In this document: piece after piece, positions 40,049 to 48,723 of the stretch
Layout of the letters: each line of letters opens with the position of its first letter
How positions within the stretch are numbered: position 1 is the first letter of the stretch
Assembly (NCBI GenBank): GCA_002441545.1
Contig: DJWL01000088.1
Location: 124,001-188,000, forward strand
Length of the DNA: 64,000 nucleotides
Direction: 5' to 3'
DNA from: Flavobacteriaceae bacterium UBA6231
GTDB lineage: Bacteria; Bacteroidota; Bacteroidia; Flavobacteriales; Flavobacteriaceae
The notes under the pieces: model-generated
Database searches by the model: none
Told to the model about the DNA's origin: nothing
What the model saw: the letters and a program-made list of their open reading frames with translations, nothing else
Program-made: the position numbers and the translations under genes

Positions 40049-40729
40049 ATGAAAAAAAGAATCATTTTAGCAGCAATAACTTTATCAAGTATTTCATTAA
40101 AAGCTCAAATTAAATATGGGGCACAGTTACACGGAACATTAAATACGGCATCATTTACAGCAGAAGTAGATACATCACCAGAAAAAAACTGGAAGTTTGG
40201 ATATGGAGGAGGTCTATTTGCCGAAATTCCAGTTTCAAGCGCATTTTATTTAAGAACATCTATAAATTACCTACAAAAAGGAGCTAAAGTAATAGAAGAT
40301 TTTATTATTGGAGAAGGAAGTACTGCTACAGAAGAGTCACGCATGAATCTAAGTTATATAGAATTACCTGTATTATTAATGTACAATATAGGTGATAATT
40401 CAAACAAATGGTATATGGGTGCAGGCCCGTCTTTTGGATATGGTATTTCTGGTAAAATAGAAGTATTTCAAACCACTCATATTGGTTCTCAAACCCAAAC
40501 AGAGTTTTATGATGCAAAAGCTTTTAAAGATATTGAAGATGGTGGTGCTGGATTTAAGCGTTTTGACTTTGGACTTAATGCTGTAGTAGGCATGCATGTT
40601 TTAGAAAAAGGAATGATTCAATTAGGATATATTCATGGCTTATCAAATATTGCTAATAAAGATGATTTTCAAGGTAATAAGTTTAATAATAGAAGCATAA
40701 TGTTAACCTTGGGTTATAGGTTTAAGTAA
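40049..40729 (+). CDS. Outer-membrane beta-barrel protein (porin family)
   Basis: The 226-residue protein has a signal peptide (SSISLKAQ) and an eight-stranded-barrel pattern: alternating hydrophobic strands such as WKFGYGGGLFAEIPVSSAFY and MLTLGYRF ending in an aromatic residue, as outer-membrane proteins do. It belongs to the common Bacteroidota outer-membrane beta-barrel (PorT/OmpX-like) group. It is the last gene of a run starting with the NAT gene. Confidence 0.85.
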   Translation: MKKRIILAAITLSSISLKAQIKYGAQLHGTLNTASFTAEVDTSPEKNWKFGYGGGLFAEIPVSSAFYLRTSINYLQKGAKVIEDFIIGEGSTATEESRMNLSYIELPVLLMYNIGDNSNKWYMGAGPSFGYGISGKIEVFQTTHIGSQTQTEFYDAKAFKDIEDGGAGFKRFDFGLNAVVGMHVLEKGMIQLGYIHGLSNIANKDDFQGNKFNNRSIMLTLGYRFK

Positions 40730-40897
40730 AGCAATGAGCATTATGAAAACAAAATTAACAAAAGCGATATGAGTGTTTTTACTTGCTATGCTCTTTTTTA
40801 GTTCATTACTATTTATCTTAGTCGTTTTTTAAATACTTACTAGGAATCCATAAACTAACTTGAATTCAAAAATTTTAAAAATTTTGCAATACCTCTA

Positions 40898-41116
40898 ATG
40901 GAAAAATACAATGGAAAAATAATTTACCGAATTCGACCTAAAAAAGAGAATTTTATTTCTGAAACAAAAGAACTTCCTTATGAAATTCACTTTATGTCCT
41001 TTGATTCTAAACAAGACTTAAATAATTTTATGAAAGATGACTGTAAGCAAAACTTCATACATCTAAAAAACGAATCCGTATCATCAACGCTAATCGTGTT
41101 GGGTGAAAAAATTTAA
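40898..41116 (+). CDS. Small conserved-looking hypothetical protein
   Basis: The 72-residue product (MEKYNGKIIYRIRPKKENF...) has a ferredoxin-like alternation and a segment PYEIHFMSFDSKQDLNNFMK that recalls short DUF1330/antibiotic-monooxygenase-like dimers. It has no signal peptide. It stands 30 bases before the amidohydrolase gene and could be co-transcribed with it. Identity is not established. Confidence 0.6.
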   Translation: MEKYNGKIIYRIRPKKENFISETKELPYEIHFMSFDSKQDLNNFMKDDCKQNFIHLKNESVSSTLIVLGEKI

Positions 41117-41146
41117 TAAATATCTCAGCGAAATAAGAATCATTTT

Positions 41147-42484
41147 ATGAAAAACTATTTCTTCTCTTTTATCTTCATCCTAACAACTGTAATACCTAAA
41201 TCTTTTGGTCAAAACAGGGATACTATTTTAATTGAAAATGTTAATATTATTCCAATGACCAAAGAAGTTGTGCTCCTTAACCAAAGAGTTCTAATTTCAG
41301 AAGGTAAAATTATAAATATTGAACCGTGTTTATCACCGTTTAAAGGTAAGGTTAGTTTAACCATTGACGGAACAGATAAATATTTAACTCCAGGCCTATC
41401 AGAAATGCATTATCACTTCAGGAGCAATGACATTGTAAGTGACTTCAAGTTATTAGTTGCAAATGGAATTACCACTGTAAGAAATATGGCAGAGTTTGAT
41501 GGCCAAGATCAAATAGCAATACGACAAAAAGTTACCTCAGGCGAAATACTAGGCCCTAATTACTTTACTACTGGACCCTATTTAAAATCAGAACAACTAC
41601 GGACAATCGAGGATGTAAAAACAGTTGTGAAAATACATAAGCAAAGAGGTTATGATTTTTTAAAGATTGCAGACAACTTGCCTCTAAATATATATCTAAA
41701 ATTACTGGAAGAATGTGAAAACTACAAAATCCCAATAATTGGGCACTCTCAAAGGAGCCTGCCACTTGAATACTCCTTGAGGATGAAATCCATTGAACAT
41801 ATTGAAGAATTTATTTATTTATCAGATGAAAATAATAACTCCATTTTTAAGCAAAGTAAAGACAAATTAAATGTGTTAGCTAAACAGTTGCATGAAAGTG
41901 GAGTTTATATTGGCACAACCCTGGTTATCTTTGATTTCATAAAGAATTGTCTGGACGATGAGAAATTCAAAGCTTTTAGGCAGGATAGTCTTGTGAAATA
42001 TCTTGCTAAAAAAGAAAGGGAAGATTTTCTCTCAGAGAGAAATGATTATCGTAAACTAAAAGACCGTGAGTTCGATGGCGTAAAAGCGCCAATACTATTC
42101 GACGCATACTTCACGTGGATAAAGACCTTTTCAAAAATACTGTCAGACAACAAGGTTCGTTTGCTAACTGGTAGTGATACTTATGGGATGGGGATTGTTG
42201 GGTTTTCGTTACATAAAGAGTTTGTGTTTCTACAAGAAGCTGGTATTAAACCCTATGACATTTTGTTAGCCAGCACTGTAAATCCAGCAAGATATTTAAA
42301 TAAATACTCGGAAGAAGGAACTATTACTGAAGGGAAAAATGCAAATCTGGTATTACTGAATAAAAACCCTCTTGATGATATACAAAATACAAAATCTATT
42401 GAGGGTGTTATTTTAAAAGGTAAATGGTTTGACAGGCAAGCATTGAATAAAATGCTAAAAGAAGTTGAAATTGCTTTCAGATAA
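41147..42484 (+). CDS. Secreted amidohydrolase-family protein
   Basis: The 445-residue protein has a signal peptide (VIPKSFGQ) and an amidohydrolase TIM-barrel. It starts with a composite beta domain, then has LTPGLSEMHYHF (HxH metal ligands), a later His in IIGHSQRS, and Asp in LLTGSDTYGMG. The C-terminal ASTVNPARYLN and GTITEGKNANLVLLNKNPL are typical. Relatives are imidazolonepropionase-like or prolidase-like hydrolases. The substrate cannot be told. The periplasmic location fits peptide or nucleobase scavenging. Confidence 0.87.
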   Translation: MKNYFFSFIFILTTVIPKSFGQNRDTILIENVNIIPMTKEVVLLNQRVLISEGKIINIEPCLSPFKGKVSLTIDGTDKYLTPGLSEMHYHFRSNDIVSDFKLLVANGITTVRNMAEFDGQDQIAIRQKVTSGEILGPNYFTTGPYLKSEQLRTIEDVKTVVKIHKQRGYDFLKIADNLPLNIYLKLLEECENYKIPIIGHSQRSLPLEYSLRMKSIEHIEEFIYLSDENNNSIFKQSKDKLNVLAKQLHESGVYIGTTLVIFDFIKNCLDDEKFKAFRQDSLVKYLAKKEREDFLSERNDYRKLKDREFDGVKAPILFDAYFTWIKTFSKILSDNKVRLLTGSDTYGMGIVGFSLHKEFVFLQEAGIKPYDILLASTVNPARYLNKYSEEGTITEGKNANLVLLNKNPLDDIQNTKSIEGVILKGKWFDRQALNKMLKEVEIAFR

Positions 42485-42557
42485 TTCTTGACTAACAAGT
42501 ATTGTTCAATCTTCCAAAGTGATTAAGAAATAAAAGTAATATAGTAAGCATAAGAAA

Positions 42558-43973
42558 ATGAAGAAAATCAATATTCAAAATGAAATGTTTTTAGAAATCA
42601 GAGATAAAGAATTATTTAAACAAGCTCAACAATATTCTTTTGATTATTTAGAAAATGTTTTTGACAGAAATGTTTATCCTACAGAAGAAGCAATAAATAA
42701 TTTATCTAAATTTGATGAAGAGCTACCTCTTTTCTCAACTAAAGCTGAAAAAGTACTTGAACAATTAAATCAATATGGGAGCCCAGCAACAACTGCAACA
42801 TTAGGCGGACGCTATTTTGGATTTGTTTGCGGAAGTGCTCTGCCAATAGGTCTAGCTGCAAAGAATTTAGCAACATATTGGGATCAAGCTCCTGCTATGA
42901 ATGTTCTTTCTCCAATAGGGAGCAAATTAGAATCTATTGTAGAAGGCTGGTTAGTAGAGTTGTTTAAATTACCTAAAGGTACTGTGGCTGGTTTTGTTAG
43001 CGGTACTTCCGCAGCAAATTTATGCGGTTTGGCCGCTGCAAGATATCGAATCCTCAAAAAGAATAACTGGGACATTAATAAAAAAGGATTATATAATGCC
43101 CCAAAAATAAGAATTGTAGCAGGTAAACAAGCTCATTCTACAGTTTTGAAAGCTATAGGTATTTTAAGTCTTGGACAAGAAAATATTGAATGGGTTGATG
43201 TTGACAATCAAGGAAGGATAATACCTGAAGCAATTCCTGAATTGGATGAAAATACAATATTAATTTTACAAGCTGGTAACGTTAATAGTGGTTCATTTGA
43301 TGACTTTGAAACCATTTGTAACAAGGCACAAAAAGCAAATTCTTGGGTTCATATTGATGGAGCATTTGGACTTTGGGCTGGAGCTGTTGAGGACCTGAAA
43401 TATTTAACTAAAGGAATTGAAAAAGCAAACTCATGGGCTGTTGATGGCCACAAAACCCTCAACACACCTTATGATTGTGGAATCATATTATGCTCAGACC
43501 AAGAAGCAATGACTTCTGCGTTTCATATGTCTGGAAGTTACATTATAGAAAGCTCTGAAAGGGATGGAATGTTTTATACTCCTGAAATGTCGCGAAGAGC
43601 TAGGATAATAGAATTATGGGCGGTAATGAAGTACCTTGGCAAAAATGGTATAGATGAAATGATTCTAACCATGAATCAAAGAGCTAAACAATTTGCAGAT
43701 GAAATAAATAAAACAACAGGTTTCTATGTTGAAAATGACATTGTGTTCAATCAAGTAATCGTTAGATGCGACACAGATAAAATCACAGAAAAAGTATTAA
43801 ATAATATTCAAATGTTAAGAGAGTGTTGGTTGGGAGGTTCTATGTGGTTTGGTAAAAAGGTTATGCGCGTTAGTATTTGTTCTTGGGCCACAACTAAAAA
43901 TGACATTTCTAAATCTGTGAAATCATTTCAAAAGGCCTTAGAGCTAGAAATAACTAATGACAACAATGTATAA
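42558..43973 (+). CDS. PLP-dependent group II decarboxylase-like protein
   Basis: The 471-residue protein carries the group II decarboxylase fold. GTSAANLCGLAAARY binds the PLP phosphate, GKQAHSTVLKA has the stacking His, WVHIDGAFGLWAG has the Asp, and the Schiff-base Lys is in AVDGHKTLNTPYDCGII. The family decarboxylates amino acids such as glutamate, aspartate or aromatic amino acids. Some members are aldehyde synthases. The specificity is not visible. It is followed by a stretch that marks the border with accessory DNA. Confidence 0.88.
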   Translation: MKKINIQNEMFLEIRDKELFKQAQQYSFDYLENVFDRNVYPTEEAINNLSKFDEELPLFSTKAEKVLEQLNQYGSPATTATLGGRYFGFVCGSALPIGLAAKNLATYWDQAPAMNVLSPIGSKLESIVEGWLVELFKLPKGTVAGFVSGTSAANLCGLAAARYRILKKNNWDINKKGLYNAPKIRIVAGKQAHSTVLKAIGILSLGQENIEWVDVDNQGRIIPEAIPELDENTILILQAGNVNSGSFDDFETICNKAQKANSWVHIDGAFGLWAGAVEDLKYLTKGIEKANSWAVDGHKTLNTPYDCGIILCSDQEAMTSAFHMSGSYIIESSERDGMFYTPEMSRRARIIELWAVMKYLGKNGIDEMILTMNQRAKQFADEINKTTGFYVENDIVFNQVIVRCDTDKITEKVLNNIQMLRECWLGGSMWFGKKVMRVSICSWATTKNDISKSVKSFQKALELEITNDNNV

Positions 43974-44341
43974 GGTTTAATCGAAAAGTTAGTACGTAAA
44001 AATCCGCTAATATTCGTGTACTAGACCTTGCTAAACTAATTCTAGCAGGAACTTGACTTTTTTCAAAACTATCTTATGCTGACATCATTATATATTAAAA
44101 ACAATAATTTTATATGAAAAATTTCTTCTTTTGAAACAATTTTTATCCATTTATAATCGGGTAGTTGATTTGGTTTGTGGTAATTTGTGAAATTACTTTC
44201 CGATGCAATATCTAACTACCCTTGTACCCATTGAGATTACTGCATTTGGGCAACAAATAGGATACAAAAATTGCTAAAAAAGGGAATATTTGTAACAAGT
44301 AAAAACAAAATATTGGATTGCTATTAATACAAATATAGCAT
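43974..44341. other. Intergenic border region
   Basis: About 370 bases between convergent genes, with no frame of interest. It contains no recognised terminator for the plus-strand decarboxylase gene. I see nothing else in it. Confidence 0.4.
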
Positions 44342-44369
44342 AAAAAAAACCGCCCAAGTTGAGCGGTTT
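44342..44369 (-). terminator. Terminator of the DUF6266 gene
   Basis: Read on the minus strand, a 7-bp stem AAACCGC/GCGGTTT with a 9-base loop is followed by further T. It lies 20 bases after the stop of the gene ending at 44390. Confidence 0.85.
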
Positions 44370-44389
44370 CCAAAATAAAACACCAAGCC

Positions 44390-45031
44390 TTAATTAGCTA
44401 TTCCAGAGCCTAAATAAGTACTGTTTGACAATTGTGTACCATCAGCAGCAGTAAAGGCCATAAAAAGCTCTACCGTGTCTCCTACGTAGGTAGTTGGAAT
44501 TGGAACCGTTTGCGTTCCAACTGTTCTAGCTGCTCCTTCTGTGCTAGACATGGATTCCTTTTTTGAAGGATTGTAGACTAACACCATCGCTCTATCGGTG
44601 GCATTCGCATTACCTTCCATAGAGTTGTCATCCCAATTAAAGGTGACTTCCCCAGGAACTGAAAGGTCAACAGTCGGGTTTAGCGCACCGGACAAACCTC
44701 CTCTACTCACCAATGCATTTGCGTAATCCACCTCAAAGTTGGGTTCAATTCCTGTAATCGCATTGTTCAACACATAAGACATTGCTGCATTAAATGCAGT
44801 TTTCTTCACAGCTAAAAACTTGTATCCTTTCTGGATAAAAGGCTTAATAGCCTGAATAAATTCTAAAGTAGCGGTAAACTTTGTTCTTTGATTTACCTGT
44901 CCTACAGTTCTTGGATTTGCCACACTAGAAGGTTTAATTCTAATGTAGTCAATCCCTTTCCAGCTTCCACCGATAATGTTTCCAACCTTACCTGAAAGCC
45001 CTCCTAAAATACCTTGAGCAATTTTACCCAT
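44390..45031 (-). CDS. DUF6266 family protein
   Basis: The 213-residue product has the family's N-terminus (MGKIAQGILGGLSGKVGNII, then GSWKGIDYIR), a central helical part and a C-terminal beta domain (VTFNWDDNSMEGNANATDRA). The family is widespread in Bacteroidota, often near mobile elements, and has no known function. There is no signal peptide. The gene is more GC-rich than the chromosomal genes to its left, it has its own terminator, and it opens the accessory region, which together suggest transfer. Confidence 0.85.
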   Translation of the reverse strand: MGKIAQGILGGLSGKVGNIIGGSWKGIDYIRIKPSSVANPRTVGQVNQRTKFTATLEFIQAIKPFIQKGYKFLAVKKTAFNAAMSYVLNNAITGIEPNFEVDYANALVSRGGLSGALNPTVDLSVPGEVTFNWDDNSMEGNANATDRAMVLVYNPSKKESMSSTEGAARTVGTQTVPIPTTYVGDTVELFMAFTAADGTQLSNSTYLGSGIAN

Positions 45032-45352
45032 TTTTTCTAATAATTTAAATGAAACAATTTTTTGTTTGGACTTGGTACGGCTTTGGCCCGAAGCAATACC
45101 TTCCGATTAAATGTATGGCAAATATCATGCAGTCATAGGTTTAGGTAAATTGTTGCGTTCATTTGCTTTATTTTGCTGTAGCGTCAGGATTAAGAATCGC
45201 AAATTTGCTTTCTTTTAATCAGGGGAAGAGATTATGACAAATCTGATTATTTTTTTCAATCCATATAATGACAGCTATTCAATCCGAGGGTTTTGATGGA
45301 TTTAATCATTCCTTTTAGTTTTGTTTTCATCTTGTTTTCTTCAGAAGCGAGC

Positions 45353-45383
45353 AAAAAAAAGAGCCTCCTAAAAAGGAAGCTCT
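45353..45383 (-). terminator. Minus-strand terminator
   Basis: Read on the minus strand: AGAGCTTCCT, a 4-base loop, AGGAGGCTCT, then eight T. One mismatch in a 10-bp stem. It ends a minus-strand transcript coming from about 45.5 kb; it overlaps the stop codon of a 54-codon frame. Confidence 0.75.
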
Positions 45384-45532
45384 GAAAGACAGCACTCGAA
45401 CCAAAAGATGCGCAACGTGTACTCTTTAAAGCCAACGTAATGCACATACACATGGAATGGGCTACCTGATGTACGTATGCCCGCCAGTAACCACAGGCTA
45501 CCTAAACGGGCTCTAAATAATAACTTAAACAT
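45368..45532 (-). CDS. Possible 54-residue small protein (or ncRNA)
   Basis: An ATG at 45532 opens a frame (MFKLLFRARLGSLWLLAGIR, later FHVYVHYVGFKEYTLRIFWF) that stops at 45368, inside a strong terminator hairpin. A transcript clearly ends here. Whether it is translated is uncertain, because the Trp/Cys/Phe-rich composition is unusual and a structured non-coding RNA would show the same boundary. A longer overlapping frame runs straight through the terminator and is less likely. Confidence 0.35.
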   Translation of the reverse strand: MFKLLFRARLGSLWLLAGIRTSGSPFHVYVHYVGFKEYTLRIFWFECCLSELPF

Positions 45533-46083
45533 AATGCCTTTTTTACAGGACGGTGCGATTGGTGCAAGGGCTGTGGAAAAAATACTACCCGGTTATAGTC
45601 CGTAGTTTTCAGTGGCAGTGGACAGTATCAATTAAAGAATAATTGTAATAAAAAGGAAAAAGTGAGGGTGGAGATTTTTTTCAACAGGCGAAGCGTACCC
45701 TTGTGGCTCTCGCATCCGCACGCCTGTACCTTTGCTTTTTGTTTGAGTTTTTATTTTCTTCATTGTTCTATTCAATCGCTATGGCTTGTTCGCAGTAGTC
45801 GATTTTCGGCAATGGCTCCAATGGAGGTTTTATTCCATTATCTTTCCAAACTTCAATCCGGTAAAGACAAAAAACAACCATTGTTTTTTCAAAAGAAAAA
45901 GAAAAAAGAAAGCACCGTTTTTAATGGCGTGGCCATCCTGTCAAGTTTTTTGTGAAAAATATTGCTTTATAAAAATGCCACTTCGAATATGTCTTAAAAA
46001 TTGAAGCAAAATTTTTTACAAAACCCGAAGGGCTTGAACTTTATAGGATGAATGCGGTGGCTTATGGGAGCAATTTAACTTTG
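45533..46083. other. Non-coding accessory DNA with inverted repeat
   Basis: About 550 bases of higher-GC sequence with no convincing gene. ACAGGCG (45684-45690) and CGCCTGT (45721-45727) form a 7-bp stem around 30 bases. The stretch resembles the non-coding flanks left by integrative elements. Confidence 0.45.
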
Positions 46084-46986
46084 CTACCTTTTTATTTTTT
46101 CATCTTCAAATTGTAAAATAGTAGTGCTCATGCCCTCGATAAAATTTTTAAGTTCTGGAGCGTATGATTGGAATACTTTATTTGCGTTTGCATTAATATT
46201 ACAAATGTCATAAATCATTAAACAGGTTAAATAGATTGCTAATCGAGTTAATGGGTCTGTATATTCTTTGGATATTGTTTTGCCTCTTTTCTTTTTAAAA
46301 TCATCAATGGCAGGAAAATTAGAATGAATATGAATTGAAGAGTGTTTATATGCATTTATAAAAGCTCTTGTTCTAAATGTATGTTCAATTAAATCTATTA
46401 TTTGCATACATTTAATATTACCATTCCTAATCAAAAAACGCCATTTACAAGATTTGTTTTCTGGATTGAAGATTTTTATAATCTGTTCTTTTTTTAAAGT
46501 CTTAATAAACGAAGAATTATGTATTTGCTGAATAGTTGAGGTGATAATATTTTCATTATCCTCTAAAACCTTTTCTACTCCTTCAAAATCCGATACATTT
46601 ATTTTATACTTTTTTACTTGATAATAGCCATCTAATTTCCATAAAAGAAAACGGAATTCTTTCTCTTCTAATGTTTTTGGTTGAACAAAAATATGATTGA
46701 AAGTAGCATAAGTTTCCATAATTGCTCGAAAGACTGTATTAACAGTGAACAAGTCATAACCTGTCATCTTTAATGTTTCACCTGAATTTCGGTGTTCAAT
46801 AATCCCTTTCGACAAATGATGAAATGAACTTGAATGAATTGCAAACTTATCAATGAGTAAGTTGGAATACTCCTCCCAATTTTGAATAGAGGCTTTTTTT
46901 CTAACCATATAAATTTCCGTCAATGGATTCAAAAGCAAATATTCGTAAAATATTAGGGGATTATTGTATAAAAGCTCTTTGTTCAT
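46084..46986 (-). CDS. Hypothetical protein in accessory region
   Basis: The 300-residue, mostly helical and charged protein has no signal peptide and no clear membrane segment. It contains many His/Lys/Asn residues and a segment EHTFRTRAFINAYKHSSIHI, which is reminiscent of helical abortive-infection or HEPN-like folds (R.....H spacing), but the match is too weak to assign. It is a lone AT-rich gene between two stretches of GC-richer non-coding DNA, so it looks like cargo of a mobile element. Confidence 0.7.
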   Translation of the reverse strand: MNKELLYNNPLIFYEYLLLNPLTEIYMVRKKASIQNWEEYSNLLIDKFAIHSSSFHHLSKGIIEHRNSGETLKMTGYDLFTVNTVFRAIMETYATFNHIFVQPKTLEEKEFRFLLWKLDGYYQVKKYKINVSDFEGVEKVLEDNENIITSTIQQIHNSSFIKTLKKEQIIKIFNPENKSCKWRFLIRNGNIKCMQIIDLIEHTFRTRAFINAYKHSSIHIHSNFPAIDDFKKKRGKTISKEYTDPLTRLAIYLTCLMIYDICNINANANKVFQSYAPELKNFIEGMSTTILQFEDEKIKR

Positions 46987-47072
46987 TCAATTATATTTTA
47001 TCTAAAATTACTTAAAATATTATTAAGCAGGTAATCTAAAAGGCGCGAGCCGGCTGCGAGTTGAGCGAGGGT

Positions 47073-47122
47073 GGTGTGGTAAATAGCCCGTTGCATATTT
47101 CTGCAAAAGGGCGTACCACACC
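47073..47122. repeat. 50-bp nested hairpin
   Basis: A perfect 9-bp outer stem, GGTGTGGTA (47073-47081) with TACCACACC (47114-47122), encloses GCCC/GGGC (47086-47089/47109-47112) and TGCA/TGCA (47092-47095/47102-47105). It could be a structured RNA, oriT arm or recombination site. Confidence 0.8.
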
Positions 47123-47703
47123 TACGGTTTACCGCAAGGGTGGCGCATTTTTTGATTTTCACATTGTACCCAGTGGGATTTTTATAGGTAGTTCGGAATA
47201 TTCAAGTTTAGGCAAGTGCAAGGATTGAAGGAAGCAATTGGAAGGCTTGGGAATAGTTTTCATTTTGGGTTTGCCTCTTTTATTGCACAAATAGGATTTG
47301 AGGAATTATAGGATTTTGAGGAAACGATAAACTTCAAGACAAAATAAAGGCAAACCCGGAATGTAAAAACTATTGAGCGTTGGATGGAATTTGCTGACTG
47401 AATGAGTTGCTCTTGTGTACACTTTGCAAAATAGGATAATCCGCAGTGTTAATTGAAGTTCAAGATATCCTTAAATTAAAGATTGTCAATTCAATAACAA
47501 ATATTCTGAATCGTACTGCGATTATCTTATTTGCAAACTTGAGAGGTTCAAAAAATGTGACACCCGCAGACCCACAGTTTTATATGTTCGGAATATTAAA
47601 TGAGCACGAAAGTTAAATGAAAGGCTCAAATTTGAAATAAAAGCGGATTTACTGTGGGTTTTGCCCGAAGCGACCCGCAGGCTCGCATAAAGTGAAGCAG
47701 CGG

Positions 47704-47756
47704 TTGTACCCAATAAAAACGCTCGCGCAGCGAAACCTTATTGGGTTTGGGTACAA
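47704..47756. repeat. 53-bp cruciform-like inverted repeat
   Basis: TTGTACCC (47704-47711) pairs with GGGTACAA (47749-47756). CCCAATAA (47709-47716) pairs alternatively with TTATTGGG (47738-47745). The loop holds a small CGCT/AGCG stem. Two mutually exclusive pairings are possible at the base. Confidence 0.75.
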
Positions 47757-47958
47757 GAGTAGCTGCGGGTGAGGAAGGAGCGTAATGTGTGTAATAAAAC
47801 AAATGAATAGTGCCAACGAGGACGTTTCGCCGCAGTGGTACTATTTATGGTACCGGCAAGGCATCTTGTACTACACTTGCAGATAGCCCAAATGGTAATT
47901 GTATTATAGATTAAAAAATCTAGATAGATGTCCAAGCCTTGACGGTATGTTTTATGGA

Positions 47959-47995
47959 ACAAAATGGAGCGACTGACGAACACCTTATTACCTGC
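47959..47995 (+). repeat. Left copy of a 37-bp direct repeat
   Basis: Its core is CGACTGACGAACACCTTATT. It matches the copy at 55844-55880 in 35 of 37 positions in the same orientation. The two bracket the AraC/aldo-keto reductase block and may be attachment sites or the scars of its insertion. Confidence 0.85.
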
Positions 47996-48078
47996 CCCTC
48001 CTAGATGTCCAAATTTTGTATTGATTCATGGGACGAAGACGGAATGGATTTTGGACGGAATTGAGGGCAATGGCAAAA

Positions 48079-48148
48079 AGTACTGGCAGTAATGACTGCT
48101 ATTATAAAATTGAAAATTACAATTAAGATTGTCATTACTGCGAGTACT
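48079..48148. repeat. 18-bp inverted repeat with 34-base loop
   Basis: AGTACTGGCAGTAATGAC (48079-48096) and its near-perfect inverse (48131-48148, one mismatch) lie just inside the left direct repeat, about 100 bases after the end of the cupin gene. It has no T tract, so it is more like a protein-binding or recombination site than a terminator. Confidence 0.8.
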
Positions 48149-48245
48149 GCGGGGAAATGGAGGCTCTTGGGAATGAATGAGTGTAGGCACGGAACGAATG
48201 AATGAGCATGTGCCGGAGGTGGGGATTGTATGTAAAGAATCTTTG

Positions 48246-48722
48246 TTAATTGTCTAAATATTCATTATCTGAAACTTTTTCCAACCATTCTGTTGGGCCA
48301 TCAACCCGACTTGTTATAGCAACTTGAATAAATTCACTATCTTCTGATGCACCATGCCAATGTGGAAGGTTTGGAGGACATTTAACGACATCTCCTTTAC
48401 TTAAAATTCTTTTCGGACTTCCTTTCTCTTGGTAATATCCTTTGCCTTCAAGTGCCAAAATTATCTGTCCATTTGGGTGTAAATGCCAATTTGTGCGTGC
48501 GCCAGCTTCAAATGTGACACTACCAACTGAATTTTGATTAATACTATCCGCTTCCACCAACATTTCCAACCAAGCATTTCCCGTAAAATTGTTGTTCTCT
48601 ATTTTATTTCCTTTATTGAATTGCAAAGTTTGCTCTGGTGAAGGAACTTCTTGATTTTCTTGCTTACAAGAAAGTATAATAGCTGTGATGAAACAAATAC
48701 TTATTATGGTTTTCATTTTCAT
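48246..48722 (-). CDS. Cupin-domain lipoprotein
   Basis: The 158-residue protein has a lipoprotein signal (TAIILSC) and a single cupin barrel. Metal-binding residues are in TNWHLHPNGQIILALEG and PPNLPHWHGASED. Such small cupins often accompany carboxymuconolactone decarboxylase-like proteins, one of which is encoded in this operon. It is the last gene of the seven-gene minus-strand operon, one base after the preceding stop. It is probably periplasmic; activity unknown (isomerase or dioxygenase-like). Confidence 0.85.
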   Translation of the reverse strand: MKMKTIISICFITAIILSCKQENQEVPSPEQTLQFNKGNKIENNNFTGNAWLEMLVEADSINQNSVGSVTFEAGARTNWHLHPNGQIILALEGKGYYQEKGSPKRILSKGDVVKCPPNLPHWHGASEDSEFIQVAITSRVDGPTEWLEKVSDNEYLDN

Positions 48723-48723
48723 T

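Larger units (their letters stand above)
46987..48245. other. 1.26-kb hairpin-rich non-coding region
   Basis: No convincing gene lies between the hypothetical at 46986 and the cupin stop at 48246, although the GC content is well above that of the flanks. It holds at least three long imperfect palindromes (listed separately), one copy of a 37-bp repeat, and TAGATGTCCAA twice (47925-47935 and 48002-48012) around that copy. It reads like the non-coding part of an integrative element. Confidence 0.6.

Noticed and set aside
40736..40797. Terminator after the beta-barrel gene (GAGCAT...ATGCTC then T run)
   Set aside because: The loop is 44 bases and the stem only 6 bp, too weak to list as a feature.
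45380..45400. A tRNA-like T arm (GGTTCGAGTG on the minus strand)
   Set aside because: No matching acceptor or anticodon stem is present.
45256..45453. A 65-codon minus-strand frame (MCMCITLALKS...)
   Set aside because: It reads through a strong terminator at 45353-45383 and overlaps a better-bounded frame.
45662..46004. Plus-strand frames with a lysine-rich segment
   Set aside because: The Lys runs come from A-rich DNA and two overlapping frames are equally open; no start context or family.
47738..47983. A minus-strand 81-codon frame
   Set aside because: It covers a cruciform and a direct repeat and has low-quality, Ser/Thr/Arg-rich composition; more likely non-coding.
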